This document shows, one piece after another, positions 19,155-28,723 of a stretch of 64,000 nt of DNA (position 1 is its first letter; every line of letters begins with the position of its first letter). The DNA is from Streptomyces sp. NWU339. GTDB taxonomy: Bacteria; Actinomycetota; Actinomycetes; Streptomycetales; Streptomycetaceae. The DNA lies in NCBI RefSeq assembly GCF_003143855.1, contig NZ_QFRK01000004.1, positions 282,484 to 346,483 of the forward strand. Reading direction: 5' to 3'. A program made the translations under genes and the position numbers. Under the pieces are notes generated by a model. It had not been told where the DNA came from. It worked only from the letters and a program-made list of their open reading frames with translations, and searched no databases.

Positions 19155-20471
19155 ATGAGCGAACTGCCATACCCATACGAAGCCCAAGCCTCGCAGGCGC
19201 TGTTCGACCGTGCCGCGGCCGTCACCCCCGGTGGCGTGAATTCGCCGGTGCGTGCCTTCCGTGCCGTCGGCGGCACGCCCCGGTTCATGGTGTCCGGCAC
19301 CGGCCCGTACCTGACCGACGCCGACGGGCGGGAGTACGTCGACCTGGTCTGCTCCTGGGGGCCGATGATCCTCGGGCACGCGCACCCCGAGGTGGTCGCC
19401 GCCGTGCAGGAGGCCGTCACGCGCGGGACCTCCTTCGGCACACCCGGTGAGGGCGAGGTCGCGCTCGCCGAGGAGATGGTCGCCCGGGTCGAGCCGCTGG
19501 AGCAGGTCCGGCTGGTGTCCAGCGGCACCGAGGCCACCATGTCGGCGATCCGGCTCGCCCGCGGCTTCACGCAGCGCGCCAAGGTGATCAAGTTCGCCGG
19601 GTGCTACCACGGCCACGTCGACGCACTGCTGGCCGCGGCGGGGTCGGGTCTGGCCACGTTCGCGCTGCCGGACACCCCCGGTGTCACGGGGGCCCAGGCC
19701 GGCGACACGATCGTCCTGCCGTACAACGACCTCGACGCCGTGCACGCCGCCTTCGCCGCGCACCCCGGCGAGATCGCCTGTGTGATCACCGAGGCGTCCC
19801 CGGGCAACATGGGCGTCGTACCGCCGCTGCCCGGGTTCAACCAGGGGCTCAAGGACGCCTGCGCCTCGAACGGCGCACTGTACATCTCCGACGAGGTGAT
19901 GACCGGGTTCCGCACCAGCCGCGCCGGGTGGTACGGCGTCGACGGCGTGCGGCCCGACCTGATGACCTTCGGCAAGGTGATGGGCGGCGGCTTCCCGGCC
20001 GCGGCCTTCGGCGGGCGGGCCGACGTCATGGCGCACCTCGCCCCTGCCGGGCCCGTCTACCAGGCCGGCACCCTCTCCGGCAACCCCGTCGCCACCGCCG
20101 CCGGGCTCGCCCAGCTCCGGCTGCTCGACGACGCCGCCTACGCCAAGGTCGACGCCGTCTCCGCGCGGATCCAGTCCCTCGTCACCGAGGCGCTGACCAA
20201 GGAGGGCGTGGCGCACACGCTGCAGAACGCCTCCAACATGTTCTCCGTGTTCTTCACCGACCGGCCGGTGCGCACCTACGAGGACGCCAAGGCGCAGGAG
20301 TCCTTCCGCTACACCGCCTTCTTCCACTCCCTCCTCGCGAACGGCGTCCACCTGCCGCCCTCGTCCTTCGAGGCCTGGTTCGTGTCCACCGCGCACGACG
20401 ACCGGGCCATCCAGCGGATCGCCGACGCCCTCCCGGCGGCGGCCCGAGCGGCGGCGGAGGCGACGGCGTGA
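19155..20471 (+). CDS. hemL: Glutamate-1-semialdehyde 2,1-aminomutase
   Basis: The 438-residue PLP enzyme converts glutamate-1-semialdehyde to 5-aminolevulinate in the C5 heme pathway. Visible motifs are the N-terminal [17 protein letters not shown], the PLP-lysine region [17 protein letters not shown] and [14 protein letters not shown]. The ATG at 19155 (MSELPYPYE) fits homologues; an ATG at 19125 in the same frame would read through the 9-bp repeat. Its last bases overlap the GTG of the next gene by 4 bp. The next pathway enzyme, hemB, is at 56.5 kb. Confidence 0.95.
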   Translation: MSELPYPYEAQASQALFDRAAAVTPGGVNSPVRAFRAVGGTPRFMVSGTGPYLTDADGREYVDLVCSWGPMILGHAHPEVVAAVQEAVTRGTSFGTPGEGEVALAEEMVARVEPLEQVRLVSSGTEATMSAIRLARGFTQRAKVIKFAGCYHGHVDALLAAAGSGLATFALPDTPGVTGAQAGDTIVLPYNDLDAVHAAFAAHPGEIACVITEASPGNMGVVPPLPGFNQGLKDACASNGALYISDEVMTGFRTSRAGWYGVDGVRPDLMTFGKVMGGGFPAAAFGGRADVMAHLAPAGPVYQAGTLSGNPVATAAGLAQLRLLDDAAYAKVDAVSARIQSLVTEALTKEGVAHTLQNASNMFSVFFTDRPVRTYEDAKAQESFRYTAFFHSLLANGVHLPPSSFEAWFVSTAHDDRAIQRIADALPAAARAAAEATA

Positions 20472-21157
20472 GCACCGGGAGCAAGAACGACCTCACCGTC
20501 GTCCACCTGATGCGGCACGGCGAGGTCGCCAACCCGGACGGCGTCCTCTACGGCCGGCTCCCCGGCTACCAGCTCTCCGAGCTGGGCCGGCGGATGGCCG
20601 AGCGGGTCGGCGAGCACCTCGACTCCCGGGACGTCGTCCATGTCGGCGCCTCCCCGCTGGAGCGGGCGCAGGAGACGGCCCAGCCGATCGCCAAGGCGCA
20701 CGGCCTGGACATCGCCACCGACGAGCGGCTGATCGAGGCCGAGAACGTCTTCCAGGGCAAGACCTTCGGCGTCGGCGACGGCGCGCTGCGCCGGCCCGAG
20801 AACTGGAAGCACCTCGTCAACCCGTTCAAGCCGTCCTGGGGCGAGCCGTACATCGAGCAGGTCGTCCGCATGATGGGCGCGCTGGACGCGGCCAAGGACG
20901 CGGCGCGCGGTCACGAGGCGGTGCTGGTCAGCCATCAGCTGCCGATCTGGATCGTGCGGTCCTACGTCGAGAAGCGGCGGCTGTGGCACGACCCGCGCAA
21001 GCGGCAGTGCACGCTCGCCTCGCTGACCACCTTCACCTACCGGGGGGACAGGATCGTCTCCGTCGGCTACAGCGAGCCGGCCCGCGATCTCGTCCCCGCC
21101 CATCTCCTCGCCGGTGCCAAGCCGGTGAAGGGGAAGGGGAAGGCCTTCGGGGCCTAG
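20468..21157 (+). CDS. Histidine phosphatase (phosphoglycerate mutase-like)
   Basis: The 229-residue protein has the histidine-phosphatase signature [12 protein letters not shown] at the N-terminus and the second catalytic His in [12 protein letters not shown]. The substrate is not evident; members of this superfamily act on sugar phosphates, nucleotides or proteins. The GTG start overlaps the hemL stop (GTGA), so the two are coupled, and the ccs operon follows downstream. The C-terminus is a short basic lysine-rich tail. Confidence 0.88.
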   Translation: MSTGSKNDLTVVHLMRHGEVANPDGVLYGRLPGYQLSELGRRMAERVGEHLDSRDVVHVGASPLERAQETAQPIAKAHGLDIATDERLIEAENVFQGKTFGVGDGALRRPENWKHLVNPFKPSWGEPYIEQVVRMMGALDAAKDAARGHEAVLVSHQLPIWIVRSYVEKRRLWHDPRKRQCTLASLTTFTYRGDRIVSVGYSEPARDLVPAHLLAGAKPVKGKGKAFGA

Positions 21158-21224
21158 GGCCTGTCCGGCGGCCGCATGGCACCCCCGTGACGATCGTTGC
21201 CAAACCTCCGCACTACGCGGGAAC

Positions 21225-21280
21225 CCCCGTTCGCGTCACGTCCTCTGAAGAGTGACCACCAGAGGACGTGACGAACGGGG
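21225..21280 (+). promoter_or_regulatory. Long hairpin in the leader of the lipoprotein gene
   Basis: The left arm (21225-21246) and right arm (21261-21280) are complementary over 20 bp with one 2-nt bulge (CG at 21234-21235). The core TCACGTCCTCT pairs with AGAGGACGTGA around a 14-nt loop. The right arm ends in the GGGG that serves as ribosome site for the ATG at 21286, so folding would hide translation initiation. It could equally be the DNA operator of a dimeric regulator. Confidence 0.65.
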
Positions 21281-21285
21281 ATGCC

Positions 21286-22626
21286 ATGCGCACTCTCACC
21301 CGCAGGGGAATGCTCGGGCTCGGCGCGGGGGCCGCCGCAGCGGTGTCGCTGGCCGGCTGCGGTGGCGCCACCGGCCCGAGCGGCACGAGCCGTGCCGACG
21401 GTTCAGGCGGTTCCGACGGGAGCGGCGGTTCCGGCGACGGCGGCCGTACGGGCACGCCGAAGCCGACGAGGACCGCCCGGCCGATCGGCGACGGCTCCAC
21501 CGCCTTCACCGGCAAGCAGCCCCACCAGCCCGCGAGGCCGGTGCCGCTGGAGCCGGGTCAGACCCCGCCGCAGTTCGTCGTCTTCTCCTGGGACGGGGCC
21601 GGCGAGGTCGGCAACGGGCTCTTCCCGCGCTTCCTGGACCTCGCCAAGGAGCACGAGGCGCACATGACGTTCTTCCTCTCCGGGCTGTACCTGCTGCCCG
21701 AGTCGAAGAAGCGGCTGTACGACCCGCCGAACAACCCGCGCGGCGCCTCCGACATCGGCTACCTCACCGACGACCACATCAAGGACACGCTGAAGAACGT
21801 CCGCCGCGCCTGGCTCGAGGGCCATGAGATCGGCACCCACTTCAACGGCCACTTCTGCGCCGGCTCCGGCAGCGTCGGCAACTGGACGCCGCAGCAGTGG
21901 CGCAGCGAGATAGACCAGGCGAAGTCGTTCGTGAAGGAGTGGCGGACCAACTCCGGCTGGACCGACCTGCCGTCGCTGCCGTTCGACTACGACAAGGAAC
22001 TCGTCGGCGGCCGTACGCCCTGTCTGCTCGGCCAGGACAACCTGCTGACCACCGCCCGCGAGCTCGGCTGGCGCTACGACGCCTCCTCGCCCGGCGGCCG
22101 TCAGGTCTGGCCGTCGAAGCGGGACGGCATGTGGGACCTCCCGCTGCAGCAGATACCTTTTCCCGGACGCTCCTTCGAGGTCCTGTCGATGGACTACAAC
22201 ATCCTCGCCAACCAGTCCGTCAACTCCACCAACGCGCCCGCCCACCACCACCCGGGCTGGCGCAAGCAGGCGACCCAGGCGTACATATCCGGCTTCGAGC
22301 GGGCATACGGGACGAACCGGGCACCCCTCTTCGTCGGCAACCACTTCGAGCAGTGGAACGGCGGCATCTACATGGACGCGGTGGAGGAGGCCCTCAAGCA
22401 CATCGCGCGGGCGAAGGAGAAGGGCGGCGACGTGCGCATCGTCTCCTTCCGGCAGTTCACCGACTGGCTGGACGCCCAGCGGCCCGAGGTGCTGGAGCGG
22501 CTGCGCACCCTGGACGTCGGGCAGGAACCGGCCGGTGGCTGGCAGGGCTTCCTCAAGGACACCGGCAGCACCGCCGGGACCGGAGAGCCGACCGGCGCCG
22601 GGACGGGAGAGCCGAGCGGCGCCTGA
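21286..22626 (+). CDS. Tat-type lipoprotein with NodB-like deacetylase fold
   Basis: The 446-residue protein has a twin-arginine-like signal (MRTLTRRGMLGLGAG) ending in a lipobox (SLAGC), then a Ser/Gly linker. A polysaccharide-deacetylase-like domain follows: FVVFSWDGAG in place of TFDDG, and HEIGTHFNGHFC in place of HxxxH. The divergent metal motif leaves activity uncertain. The C-terminus is a repeat of GTGEPTGA-type units. It is exported and membrane-anchored. It precedes resA by 88 bp in the same direction. Confidence 0.8.
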   Translation: MRTLTRRGMLGLGAGAAAAVSLAGCGGATGPSGTSRADGSGGSDGSGGSGDGGRTGTPKPTRTARPIGDGSTAFTGKQPHQPARPVPLEPGQTPPQFVVFSWDGAGEVGNGLFPRFLDLAKEHEAHMTFFLSGLYLLPESKKRLYDPPNNPRGASDIGYLTDDHIKDTLKNVRRAWLEGHEIGTHFNGHFCAGSGSVGNWTPQQWRSEIDQAKSFVKEWRTNSGWTDLPSLPFDYDKELVGGRTPCLLGQDNLLTTARELGWRYDASSPGGRQVWPSKRDGMWDLPLQQIPFPGRSFEVLSMDYNILANQSVNSTNAPAHHHPGWRKQATQAYISGFERAYGTNRAPLFVGNHFEQWNGGIYMDAVEEALKHIARAKEKGGDVRIVSFRQFTDWLDAQRPEVLERLRTLDVGQEPAGGWQGFLKDTGSTAGTGEPTGAGTGEPSGA

Positions 22627-22714
22627 CGGGGCATCCGAGCCGCACCGATATGCGGGTTTCCGTCCGCAAGGGGGGCGGGCAAGATCCCCAGAACGGGCAT
22701 GCGAAACTTTTCAC

Positions 22715-23344
22715 ATGAGTGCCGCCAGCCGTGCCCCCCAGCGCTCGAATCGCGCCGCCCGCGTCCGCCGCCGTGCCGTCCTGACCGTCGGCACCGCCGT
22801 GGCCGCCCTGCTGGTCTCCGCGTGCGGTTCCGGCGGAACCTCGGGCGGAGGCGGCAACACCAACTTCGTCACCGGCACCGACGGCATCTCCACCGTCGCC
22901 AAGGGCGAGCGCACCGCCGCGCCCGACCTGTCCGGTGAGACGCTCGAGGGCGAGCCGCTCGACGTCGCCGACTTCCAGGGCAAGGTCGTCGTCCTCAACG
23001 TCTGGGGCTCCTGGTGCAACCCGTGCCGCGCGGAGGCCAAGCACTTCGCCAAGGTGTCCGAGGACTACGCCGACCAGGGCGTGCAGTTCGTCGGCATCAA
23101 CACCCGCGACGGCAGCGCCGGGGCGGCGCTCGCCTTCGAGAAGGACTTCGGCATCACCTACCCGAGCCTGTACGACCCCACGGGCAAGCTGATGCTCCGC
23201 TTCGAGAAGGGCACCCTCAACCCGCAGGCGATCCCCTCCACCCTGATCCTGGACCGTGACGGGAAGATCGCGTCCCGCTCGCTGACCGCGCTCAGCGAGG
23301 AACGGCTGCTGAAGATGCTCAAGCCGGTCCTCGCGGAGAAGTGA
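22715..23344 (+). CDS. resA: ResA/CcsX-like thioredoxin lipoprotein
   Basis: The 209-residue protein has a signal with lipobox (LLVSAC) and a TlpA/ResA thioredoxin domain with the active site WCNPC in VWGSWCNPCRAEAK and a cis-Pro IPSTLIL. It would keep apocytochrome c cysteines reduced outside the membrane for heme attachment. It starts the resA-ccdA-resB-ccsB operon; the next gene begins 1 bp after its stop. The ATG at 22715 gives the expected signal peptide. Confidence 0.92.
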   Translation: MSAASRAPQRSNRAARVRRRAVLTVGTAVAALLVSACGSGGTSGGGGNTNFVTGTDGISTVAKGERTAAPDLSGETLEGEPLDVADFQGKVVVLNVWGSWCNPCRAEAKHFAKVSEDYADQGVQFVGINTRDGSAGAALAFEKDFGITYPSLYDPTGKLMLRFEKGTLNPQAIPSTLILDRDGKIASRSLTALSEERLLKMLKPVLAEK

Positions 23345-23345
23345 C

Positions 23346-24140
23346 GTGACCACCCTCACCACGCTCGCCGCCGGCACCGCCTCCCTCGCCGCCGACCCGG
23401 CCTACAACGGCACGGTGCTCAACGGCGCCCTGCTGGCGGCGCTGCCCATCGCCCTGCTCGGCGGGCTCGTCTCCTTCTTCTCGCCCTGCGTGCTGCCGCT
23501 GGTCCCCGGCTACCTCTCCTACGTCACCGGCGTGTCCGGCACCGATCTGGCCGAGGCCCGGCGCGGCCGGATGGTCACCGGCGCCTCGCTGTTCGTCCTC
23601 GGCTTCACCGTCGTCTTCGTCTCCGGCGGCGCCTTCTTCGGCTACTTCGGCCAGACGCTGCAGGAACAGTCCGGCATCCTGACCAAGGTGCTCGGCGTCC
23701 TCATGATCCTCATGGGCGTCTTCTTCATGGGGATGATGCCCTGGCTCACCCAGCGCGAGTTCCGCTTCCACAAGCGGCCGGCGGCCGGCCTGGCCGGCGC
23801 GCCCGTCCTCGGCGCCCTGTTCGGCATCGGCTGGACCCCCTGCATCGGCCCCACCCTCGCCTCCGTACTGACGCTCTCCGCGCAACAGGAGAGCGCCGGA
23901 CGCGGGGCCGTCCTGACCGTCGCGTACTGTCTGGGGCTGGGTCTGCCCTTCGTCCTCGCGGCCGTCGCCTTCCGCAAGGCGCTCGGCGCCTTCGGCTGGG
24001 TCAAGCGGCACTACGTCTGGGTCATGCGGATCGGCGGCACGATGATGATCGTGACCGGAGTGCTGCTGCTCACCGGCGTGTGGGACGACCTCGTGACGCA
24101 GATGCAGACCTGGTCCAACGGCTTCACTGTAGGGATCTGA
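23346..24140 (+). CDS. ccdA: CcdA thiol-disulfide membrane transporter
   Basis: The 264-residue polytopic protein (about six helices) carries the two conserved cysteines in FFSPCVLPLVPGYLSY and GWTPCIGPTLASVL. CcdA passes electrons from cytosolic thioredoxin across the membrane to ResA. The GTG start is separated by one base from the resA stop, which indicates tight co-expression. Confidence 0.93.
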   Translation: MTTLTTLAAGTASLAADPAYNGTVLNGALLAALPIALLGGLVSFFSPCVLPLVPGYLSYVTGVSGTDLAEARRGRMVTGASLFVLGFTVVFVSGGAFFGYFGQTLQEQSGILTKVLGVLMILMGVFFMGMMPWLTQREFRFHKRPAAGLAGAPVLGALFGIGWTPCIGPTLASVLTLSAQQESAGRGAVLTVAYCLGLGLPFVLAAVAFRKALGAFGWVKRHYVWVMRIGGTMMIVTGVLLLTGVWDDLVTQMQTWSNGFTVGI

Positions 24141-24145
24141 CGGCG

Positions 24146-25927
24146 ATGAGCACGACTTCCACAACCGGGTCCGAAGAAACCCCGGCGGGGCCCGAAGAGG
24201 CCGCGGCCGGCACCGGCGACCAGGAGCTGGGCGCCGCCGGTTCCCAGCTGTCCACCACGCCCACGGAGGAGCCGCCGAACCTGCCCGCCCTGGGCGTCAT
24301 CGGCTGGGCCCGCTGGTTCTGGCGGCAGCTCACGTCCATGCGGGTCGCGCTGCTGCTGCTGCTCCTGCTGTCGCTCGCCGCGATCCCCGGCTCGCTCATC
24401 CCGCAGACCGGCATCGACAAGACCCGGGTCGACGACTTCCGCGAGCAGCACGACGTCCTCGCACCGATCTACGACCAGCTCGGCCTGTTCAACGTCTACA
24501 GCTCGGTGTGGTTCTCGGCGATCTACATCCTGCTGTTCGTCTCCCTCATCGGCTGCATCGTCCCCCGCACCTGGCAGTTCGTCGGCCAGCTGCGCGGCCG
24601 TCCGCCGGGCGCCCCCCGACGGCTGACCCGGCTGCCCGCCTACACCACCTGGCGCACCGAGGCCGACCCCGAGCAGGTACGGGAGGCGGCCCTCGCCCTG
24701 CTGAAGAAGCGCCGCTTCCGCGCCCACCTCGCCGGTGACGCCGTCGCCGCCGAGAAGGGCTATCTGCGGGAGGTCGGCAACCTCACCTTCCACATCGCCC
24801 TGATCGTGATGCTGATCGCCTTCGCCTGGGGCCAGCTGTTCAAGTACGAGGGCAACAAGCTGATCGTCGAGGGGCAGGGCTTCGCCAACACGCTCACGCA
24901 GTACGACGACTTCAAGTCCGGAAACCTCTTCGACGTCGCCGACCTGGAGCCGTTCAGCTTCACCGTGAAGTCCTTCACCGGCACGTACGAGCCCGCCGGC
25001 CCCAACAAGGGCACCCCGCGCACGTACGAGACCGAGCTGATCTACAGCGAGGGCGCCTACGGCGAGGAGAAGACGACCAAGGTCGAGGTGAACAAGCCGC
25101 TGAAGGTCGGCGACGCCAAGGTCTACCTCGTCAGCCACGGCTACGCGCCCGTCGTCACCGTCCGCGACGGCGAGGGCGAGGTCGTCTTCAAGGACGCCGT
25201 GCCGCTGCTGCCGCTCGACGCCAACGTCACCTCCTCCGGCGTGGTCAAGGTCCTCGACGGCTACCGCAACCCCGAGGGCGAGAAGGAACAGCTCGGCTTC
25301 AACGCCTTCTTCGTGCCCACCTTCGGCGGCTCGGCCACCGGCACGATGCTCTCCCAGTTCCCGGCACTGGACTACCCGGTGCTCGCACTCTCCGCCTACC
25401 ACGGCGACCTGAAGGCCGACGCCGGCATTCCGCAGAGCGTCTACCAGATGGACAAGACCAAGATGAAGGAGTTCAAGGACTCCGAGGGCGAGCTGTTCAA
25501 GAAGCTGCTGATGCCCGGCGAGACCATGACCCTCCCGGACGGTGCCGGCTCGGTCACCTTCGAGAAGGAGATCAGGGAGTGGGCCGGCTTCCAGGTCGTC
25601 CAGGAGCCGGGCGGCGGCTGGGCCCTCGCCGGTTCCCTCTTCGCGATCGGCGGCCTCGCCTGCTCCCTGTTCGTCCAGCGGCGCCGCGTGTGGGTGCGCG
25701 CGGTCGAGGGCCCCGACGGCGTCACCGTCGTCGAGATGGCCGGGCTCGGCCGCAGCGAGTCCGCCAAGGTGCCCGAGGAACTCGGCGACCTGGCCGGAAT
25801 CCTCTACGACCAGGCTCCCGGGGCCCCCGACGCCGATGACGCCTCCGCCGACGACGCCGCCCCCGCAGCATCCGCCGATTCCCCCGACCCCCAAGCCGCA
25901 TCTGCCGAAGGGGCTGAGAAGCCTTGA
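24146..25927 (+). CDS. resB: ResB cytochrome c biogenesis protein
   Basis: The 593-residue protein has an acidic low-complexity N-terminus, transmembrane helices near residues 65-85 and 125-145, another about 210-230, a large extracytoplasmic domain and a last helix near 500, matching ResB/Ccs1. Together with CcsB it forms the system II heme-cytochrome c synthase. The ATG at 24146 lies 5 bp after ccdA. The TTG of ccsB overlaps its stop. Confidence 0.93.
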   Translation: MSTTSTTGSEETPAGPEEAAAGTGDQELGAAGSQLSTTPTEEPPNLPALGVIGWARWFWRQLTSMRVALLLLLLLSLAAIPGSLIPQTGIDKTRVDDFREQHDVLAPIYDQLGLFNVYSSVWFSAIYILLFVSLIGCIVPRTWQFVGQLRGRPPGAPRRLTRLPAYTTWRTEADPEQVREAALALLKKRRFRAHLAGDAVAAEKGYLREVGNLTFHIALIVMLIAFAWGQLFKYEGNKLIVEGQGFANTLTQYDDFKSGNLFDVADLEPFSFTVKSFTGTYEPAGPNKGTPRTYETELIYSEGAYGEEKTTKVEVNKPLKVGDAKVYLVSHGYAPVVTVRDGEGEVVFKDAVPLLPLDANVTSSGVVKVLDGYRNPEGEKEQLGFNAFFVPTFGGSATGTMLSQFPALDYPVLALSAYHGDLKADAGIPQSVYQMDKTKMKEFKDSEGELFKKLLMPGETMTLPDGAGSVTFEKEIREWAGFQVVQEPGGGWALAGSLFAIGGLACSLFVQRRRVWVRAVEGPDGVTVVEMAGLGRSESAKVPEELGDLAGILYDQAPGAPDADDASADDAAPAASADSPDPQAASAEGAEKP

Positions 25928-27084
25928 CTCTCGCCGCCGCAACCGAGCTGGCCACCGCCACGAGCCTGGCCGCCGCGAACAACGAGAACCTCGCGGAGAT
26001 CAGCAACGTGCTGATCTACTCCGCGATGGCGGTCTACACCCTGGCCTTCCTGGCGTACATCGCCGAATGGATCTTCGGCAGCCGCAGCAAGGTCGCCCGC
26101 ACCGCCGCCGCGCTCACCCCCCGGGCGGGGGCGGCCGGGAAGGCGGCCGGGAAGGCCCCGGCCGTCACCGTCGACAAGGCGGGCGGCACCGCCGTACTGG
26201 AGCGGCCGAAGGTCGTCGTACGGGCCGGGGCCGGCACCCGTGACGTGCCCGACGGACCCGGGGCGCACGGCGGGGACGAGCAGGGCGACCTCTTCGGGCG
26301 GATCGCCGTCTCCTTCACGGTGCTCGCCTTCGTGATCGAGTTCGGTGGTGTGCTCACCCGGGCGCTGTCCGTGCAGCGGGCGCCCTGGGGCAACATGTAC
26401 GAGTTCAACATCACCTTCACCACCACCGCCGTCGGCGTGTACCTCCTGCTGCTGGCGCTGAAGAAGAACGTGCGCTGGCTCGGGCTGTTCCTGACCACGA
26501 CCGTGCTCCTCGACCTCGGTCTCGCCGTCACCGTCCTGTACACCGAGAGCGACCAGTTGGTTCCCGCGCTCGACTCGTACTGGATGTACATCCACGTCTC
26601 CACCGCGATCCTGTGCGGCGCGGTCTTCTACGTCGGCGCGGTCGGCACGATCCTGTACCTGTTCAAGGACTCCTACGAGGGCAAGCTCGCGCGCGGCGGC
26701 AAGCCCGGCGCCTTCGCCACCTCCGTCATGGAGCGGCTGCCCGCCTCCGCCTCGCTCGACAAGTTCGCCTACCGCGTCAACGCGGCCGTCTTCCCGCTGT
26801 GGACGTTCACGATCATCGCGGGCGCCATCTGGGCCGGCGACGCCTGGGGCCGCTACTGGGGCTGGGACCCCAAGGAGACCTGGTCCTTCATCACCTGGGT
26901 CGCCTACGCCGGCTACCTGCACGCCCGCGCCACCGCGGGCTGGAAGGGCCGCAAGGCCGCCTACCTGGCACTGGCCGCCTTCGCCTGCTGGCTGTTCAAC
27001 TACTACGGCGTGAACATCTTCGTCTCCGGCAAGCACTCCTACGCCGACGTCGGCCTGGGCGTCCTGGCCTCCGTCGGCTTCTGA
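25924..27084 (+). CDS. ccsB: CcsB/ResC heme-handling cytochrome c synthase subunit
   Basis: The 386-residue polytopic protein contains the tryptophan-rich heme-binding motif WGRYWGWDPKETWSFITW and conserved histidines (MYIHVS, GYLHARAT). CcsB exports heme and, with ResB, ligates it to apocytochrome c. The TTG start overlaps the resB stop by 4 bp. A strong bidirectional hairpin follows the stop. Confidence 0.94.
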   Translation: MTLAAATELATATSLAAANNENLAEISNVLIYSAMAVYTLAFLAYIAEWIFGSRSKVARTAAALTPRAGAAGKAAGKAPAVTVDKAGGTAVLERPKVVVRAGAGTRDVPDGPGAHGGDEQGDLFGRIAVSFTVLAFVIEFGGVLTRALSVQRAPWGNMYEFNITFTTTAVGVYLLLLALKKNVRWLGLFLTTTVLLDLGLAVTVLYTESDQLVPALDSYWMYIHVSTAILCGAVFYVGAVGTILYLFKDSYEGKLARGGKPGAFATSVMERLPASASLDKFAYRVNAAVFPLWTFTIIAGAIWAGDAWGRYWGWDPKETWSFITWVAYAGYLHARATAGWKGRKAAYLALAAFACWLFNYYGVNIFVSGKHSYADVGLGVLASVGF

Positions 27085-27106
27085 GCGCCCCCGGCGCACC
27101 GCCCGC

Positions 27107-27155
27107 GACGGCCGGTTGCCGTGGCCCGATCCCCGGGCCGCGGCAACCGGCCGTC
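27107..27155. terminator. Bidirectional terminator between ccsB and the deaminase
   Basis: Arms at 27107-27121 and 27141-27155 (GACGGCCGGTTGCCG and its complement) pair perfectly, and an inner GGCCC/GGGCC pair extends the stem. It serves the two convergent transcripts. Confidence 0.85.
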
Positions 27156-27156
27156 G

Positions 27157-27642
27157 TCACTTCCCGACGTCTCCGATGTCTCTGACGTCTCCGATGTCCT
27201 CGTGCCAAAGCCGCGGATGCCGTTCGACGAAGTCCCGCATCATCGCGGCGCACTCCGGATCGTCCAGCAGCACGATCTCCACGCCGTGCTCGGCCAGCCA
27301 GTCGTGACCGCCGTGGAAGGTGACCGCCTCGCCGATCAGCACCCGGGAGATGCCGAACTGCCGGACCAGCCCGGAGCAGTACCAGCAGGGCGACAGGGTC
27401 GTCACCATCGTCGTACCGCGGTACGAGCGCTGCCGTCCCGCCGCCCGGAAGGCGGCCGTCTCCGCGTGCACGGACGGATCACCGTCCTGCACACGGCGGT
27501 TGCGGCCCCGGCCGAGCAGGGTCCCGTCGGCGCCGTACAGCGCGGCGCCGACGGGGACACCACCCTCGGCGAGCCCCGCGCGGGCCTCCGCGAGGGCGGT
27601 GGCGAGCCAGGCACGGGCCGTTTCCTGATCGATCGACTCCAT
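27157..27642 (-). CDS. Cytosine deaminase, yeast FCY1 type
   Basis: The 161-residue protein has the zinc site HAETAAF and SPCWYCSGLV. Its C-terminal half (GISRVLIGEAVTFHGG, then EHGVEIVLLDDPECAAMM, RDFVERHPRLWHEDIG) follows the yeast cytosine deaminase pattern, not the cytidine or guanine deaminase one. It would turn cytosine into uracil for salvage. The C-terminus is extended beyond the usual EDIG end by GDVRDIGDVGK, encoded by a 9-bp tandem repeat. It converges on ccsB. Confidence 0.85.
   Translation of the reverse strand: MESIDQETARAWLATALAEARAGLAEGGVPVGAALYGADGTLLGRGRNRRVQDGDPSVHAETAAFRAAGRQRSYRGTTMVTTLSPCWYCSGLVRQFGISRVLIGEAVTFHGGHDWLAEHGVEIVLLDDPECAAMMRDFVERHPRLWHEDIGDVRDIGDVGK
27166..27201. 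repeat. 9-bp tandem repeat at the deaminase 3' end
   Basis: Four units, GACGTCTCC, GATGTCTCT, GACGTCTCC and GATGTCCTC, are read on the opposite strand as the extra C-terminal residues of the cytosine deaminase. The consensus GANGTNTCN also fits the repeat at 35879-35932. Confidence 0.75.
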
Positions 27643-27815
27643 GCGGCCAGTCTCCCGCGAACCCGCGCGGTTCCACGGGCGGCTCCGGCGATGGAACGGC
27701 GTCCCCGTCGGCGCCGCCCCACGCCTCACGGGGCGAACGCTGCCTGATGCGGCGCTGACCTGCACGATGCGTCACCCGAACGGCGAGGAGAACGCCGACT
27801 CACCCCGAACCGGCC

Positions 27816-28217
27816 TCACCACGACACGGGCTCCGTATCCGTCGCCAGGCGGGCATGGAGTTCCACGTCGTAGCGGACACCGTCGTATTCGAGCTTCTGT
27901 CGTTGCCGCCCTTCCACCACGAAGCCGACGGCGCGAGCCACTTTGCACGAGGCGGGATCGTTCACCCGGTGCCCCAGCTCCAGCCGGAAGAGTTCCGCGT
28001 CCTCGAAAGCCCAACGGGCCACAGCACGGCAGGCACGAGAAGCTGTGCCTCTGCCACGGGCCGTTGTCCACCGCTCGGCAGCCTGGACGGAATCAACCGG
28101 TTCACGGGGCCGGCCACGCATGAGCGGATCCGCGAACGCGGTCATCACCGCCCGGGCGTCCTCGGCCCTCCCTCTCCGCAGCACCGGGCCGGAGGAGGCG
28201 TCTGCACGCTCGCGCAC
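27816..28217 (-). pseudogene. GNAT acetyltransferase with internal deletion
   Basis: The 133-codon frame starts with a GTG behind AGGAGG and encodes an N-terminal GNAT strand-helix (VLRRGRAEDARAVMTAFADP). It then jumps to the C-terminal part (RLELGHRVNDPASCKVARAV, GFVVEGRQRQKLEYDG). The roughly 60-residue core with the acetyl-CoA-binding Q/RxxGxG/A loop is missing although the frame is kept. It is very likely inactive as an acetyltransferase. Confidence 0.65.
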
Positions 28218-28662
28218 GACGCGAGTCCTCCTCAGCAGGCACCGCCTGCCACGTCGGTTTCCCCAACCGCCCAGGGGCACCGATGGGTCATGTCCCGCCA
28301 TGTGGTGTGGGGGATCCCCCGCGGTCCCGGGGCTGCGGGGCCGGAGGCGGATGCCGTGCGGAAAACCGTGAGCAGTCGGCGGGTATGTGTCACGTGAGCG
28401 CTCAAACGAGCGGCGTCAGGACAGTGGTGGCCGAAGTGCTCACGGTTTTCGGGCGGTGTGTCCTCCCCGGGGCGTGGGCGGGTGTCCGGGCATCGCCCAT
28501 GTCGAGACCGCCGCGCCCCGCCGGGCAGCGCGACCGGCCCCGACCCGCGACGCCGCCTTCAGACCTCTTGCACCACCCGGAGGGAGACCATCCGGATCAC
28601 CCGGCGTGACAGCCCCACAGAAGGTGAGCAGAACCCGGGAAATGACGTCGCCTCCTCGACTC
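28218..28662. other. Intergenic stretch without recognisable gene
   Basis: Several GC-rich reading frames cross these 445 bp but none has a family resemblance or consistent ribosome site. A GGGGGATCCCCC palindrome (28309-28320) is the only visible structure. Confidence 0.4.
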
Positions 28663-28715
28663 TTGACTTTCCTGACAGGAAAGTGGGACTCTCACTTTCC
28701 CGCTAGGAAAGTGAG
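28663..28715 (+). promoter_or_regulatory. Promoter with two palindromic operators
   Basis: A TTGACT (28663-28668) and a weak GACTCT (28687-28692) lie 18 bp apart. The perfect palindrome CTTTCCTGACAGGAAAG (28667-28683) overlaps the spacer, and a second one, CTCACTTTCC-N5-GGAAAGTGAG (28691-28715), follows. Both share the half-site GGAAAGTG-like sequence. The winged-helix protein at 29185 is the obvious candidate binder (autoregulation). Confidence 0.6.
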
Positions 28716-28723
28716 GTGTCACC

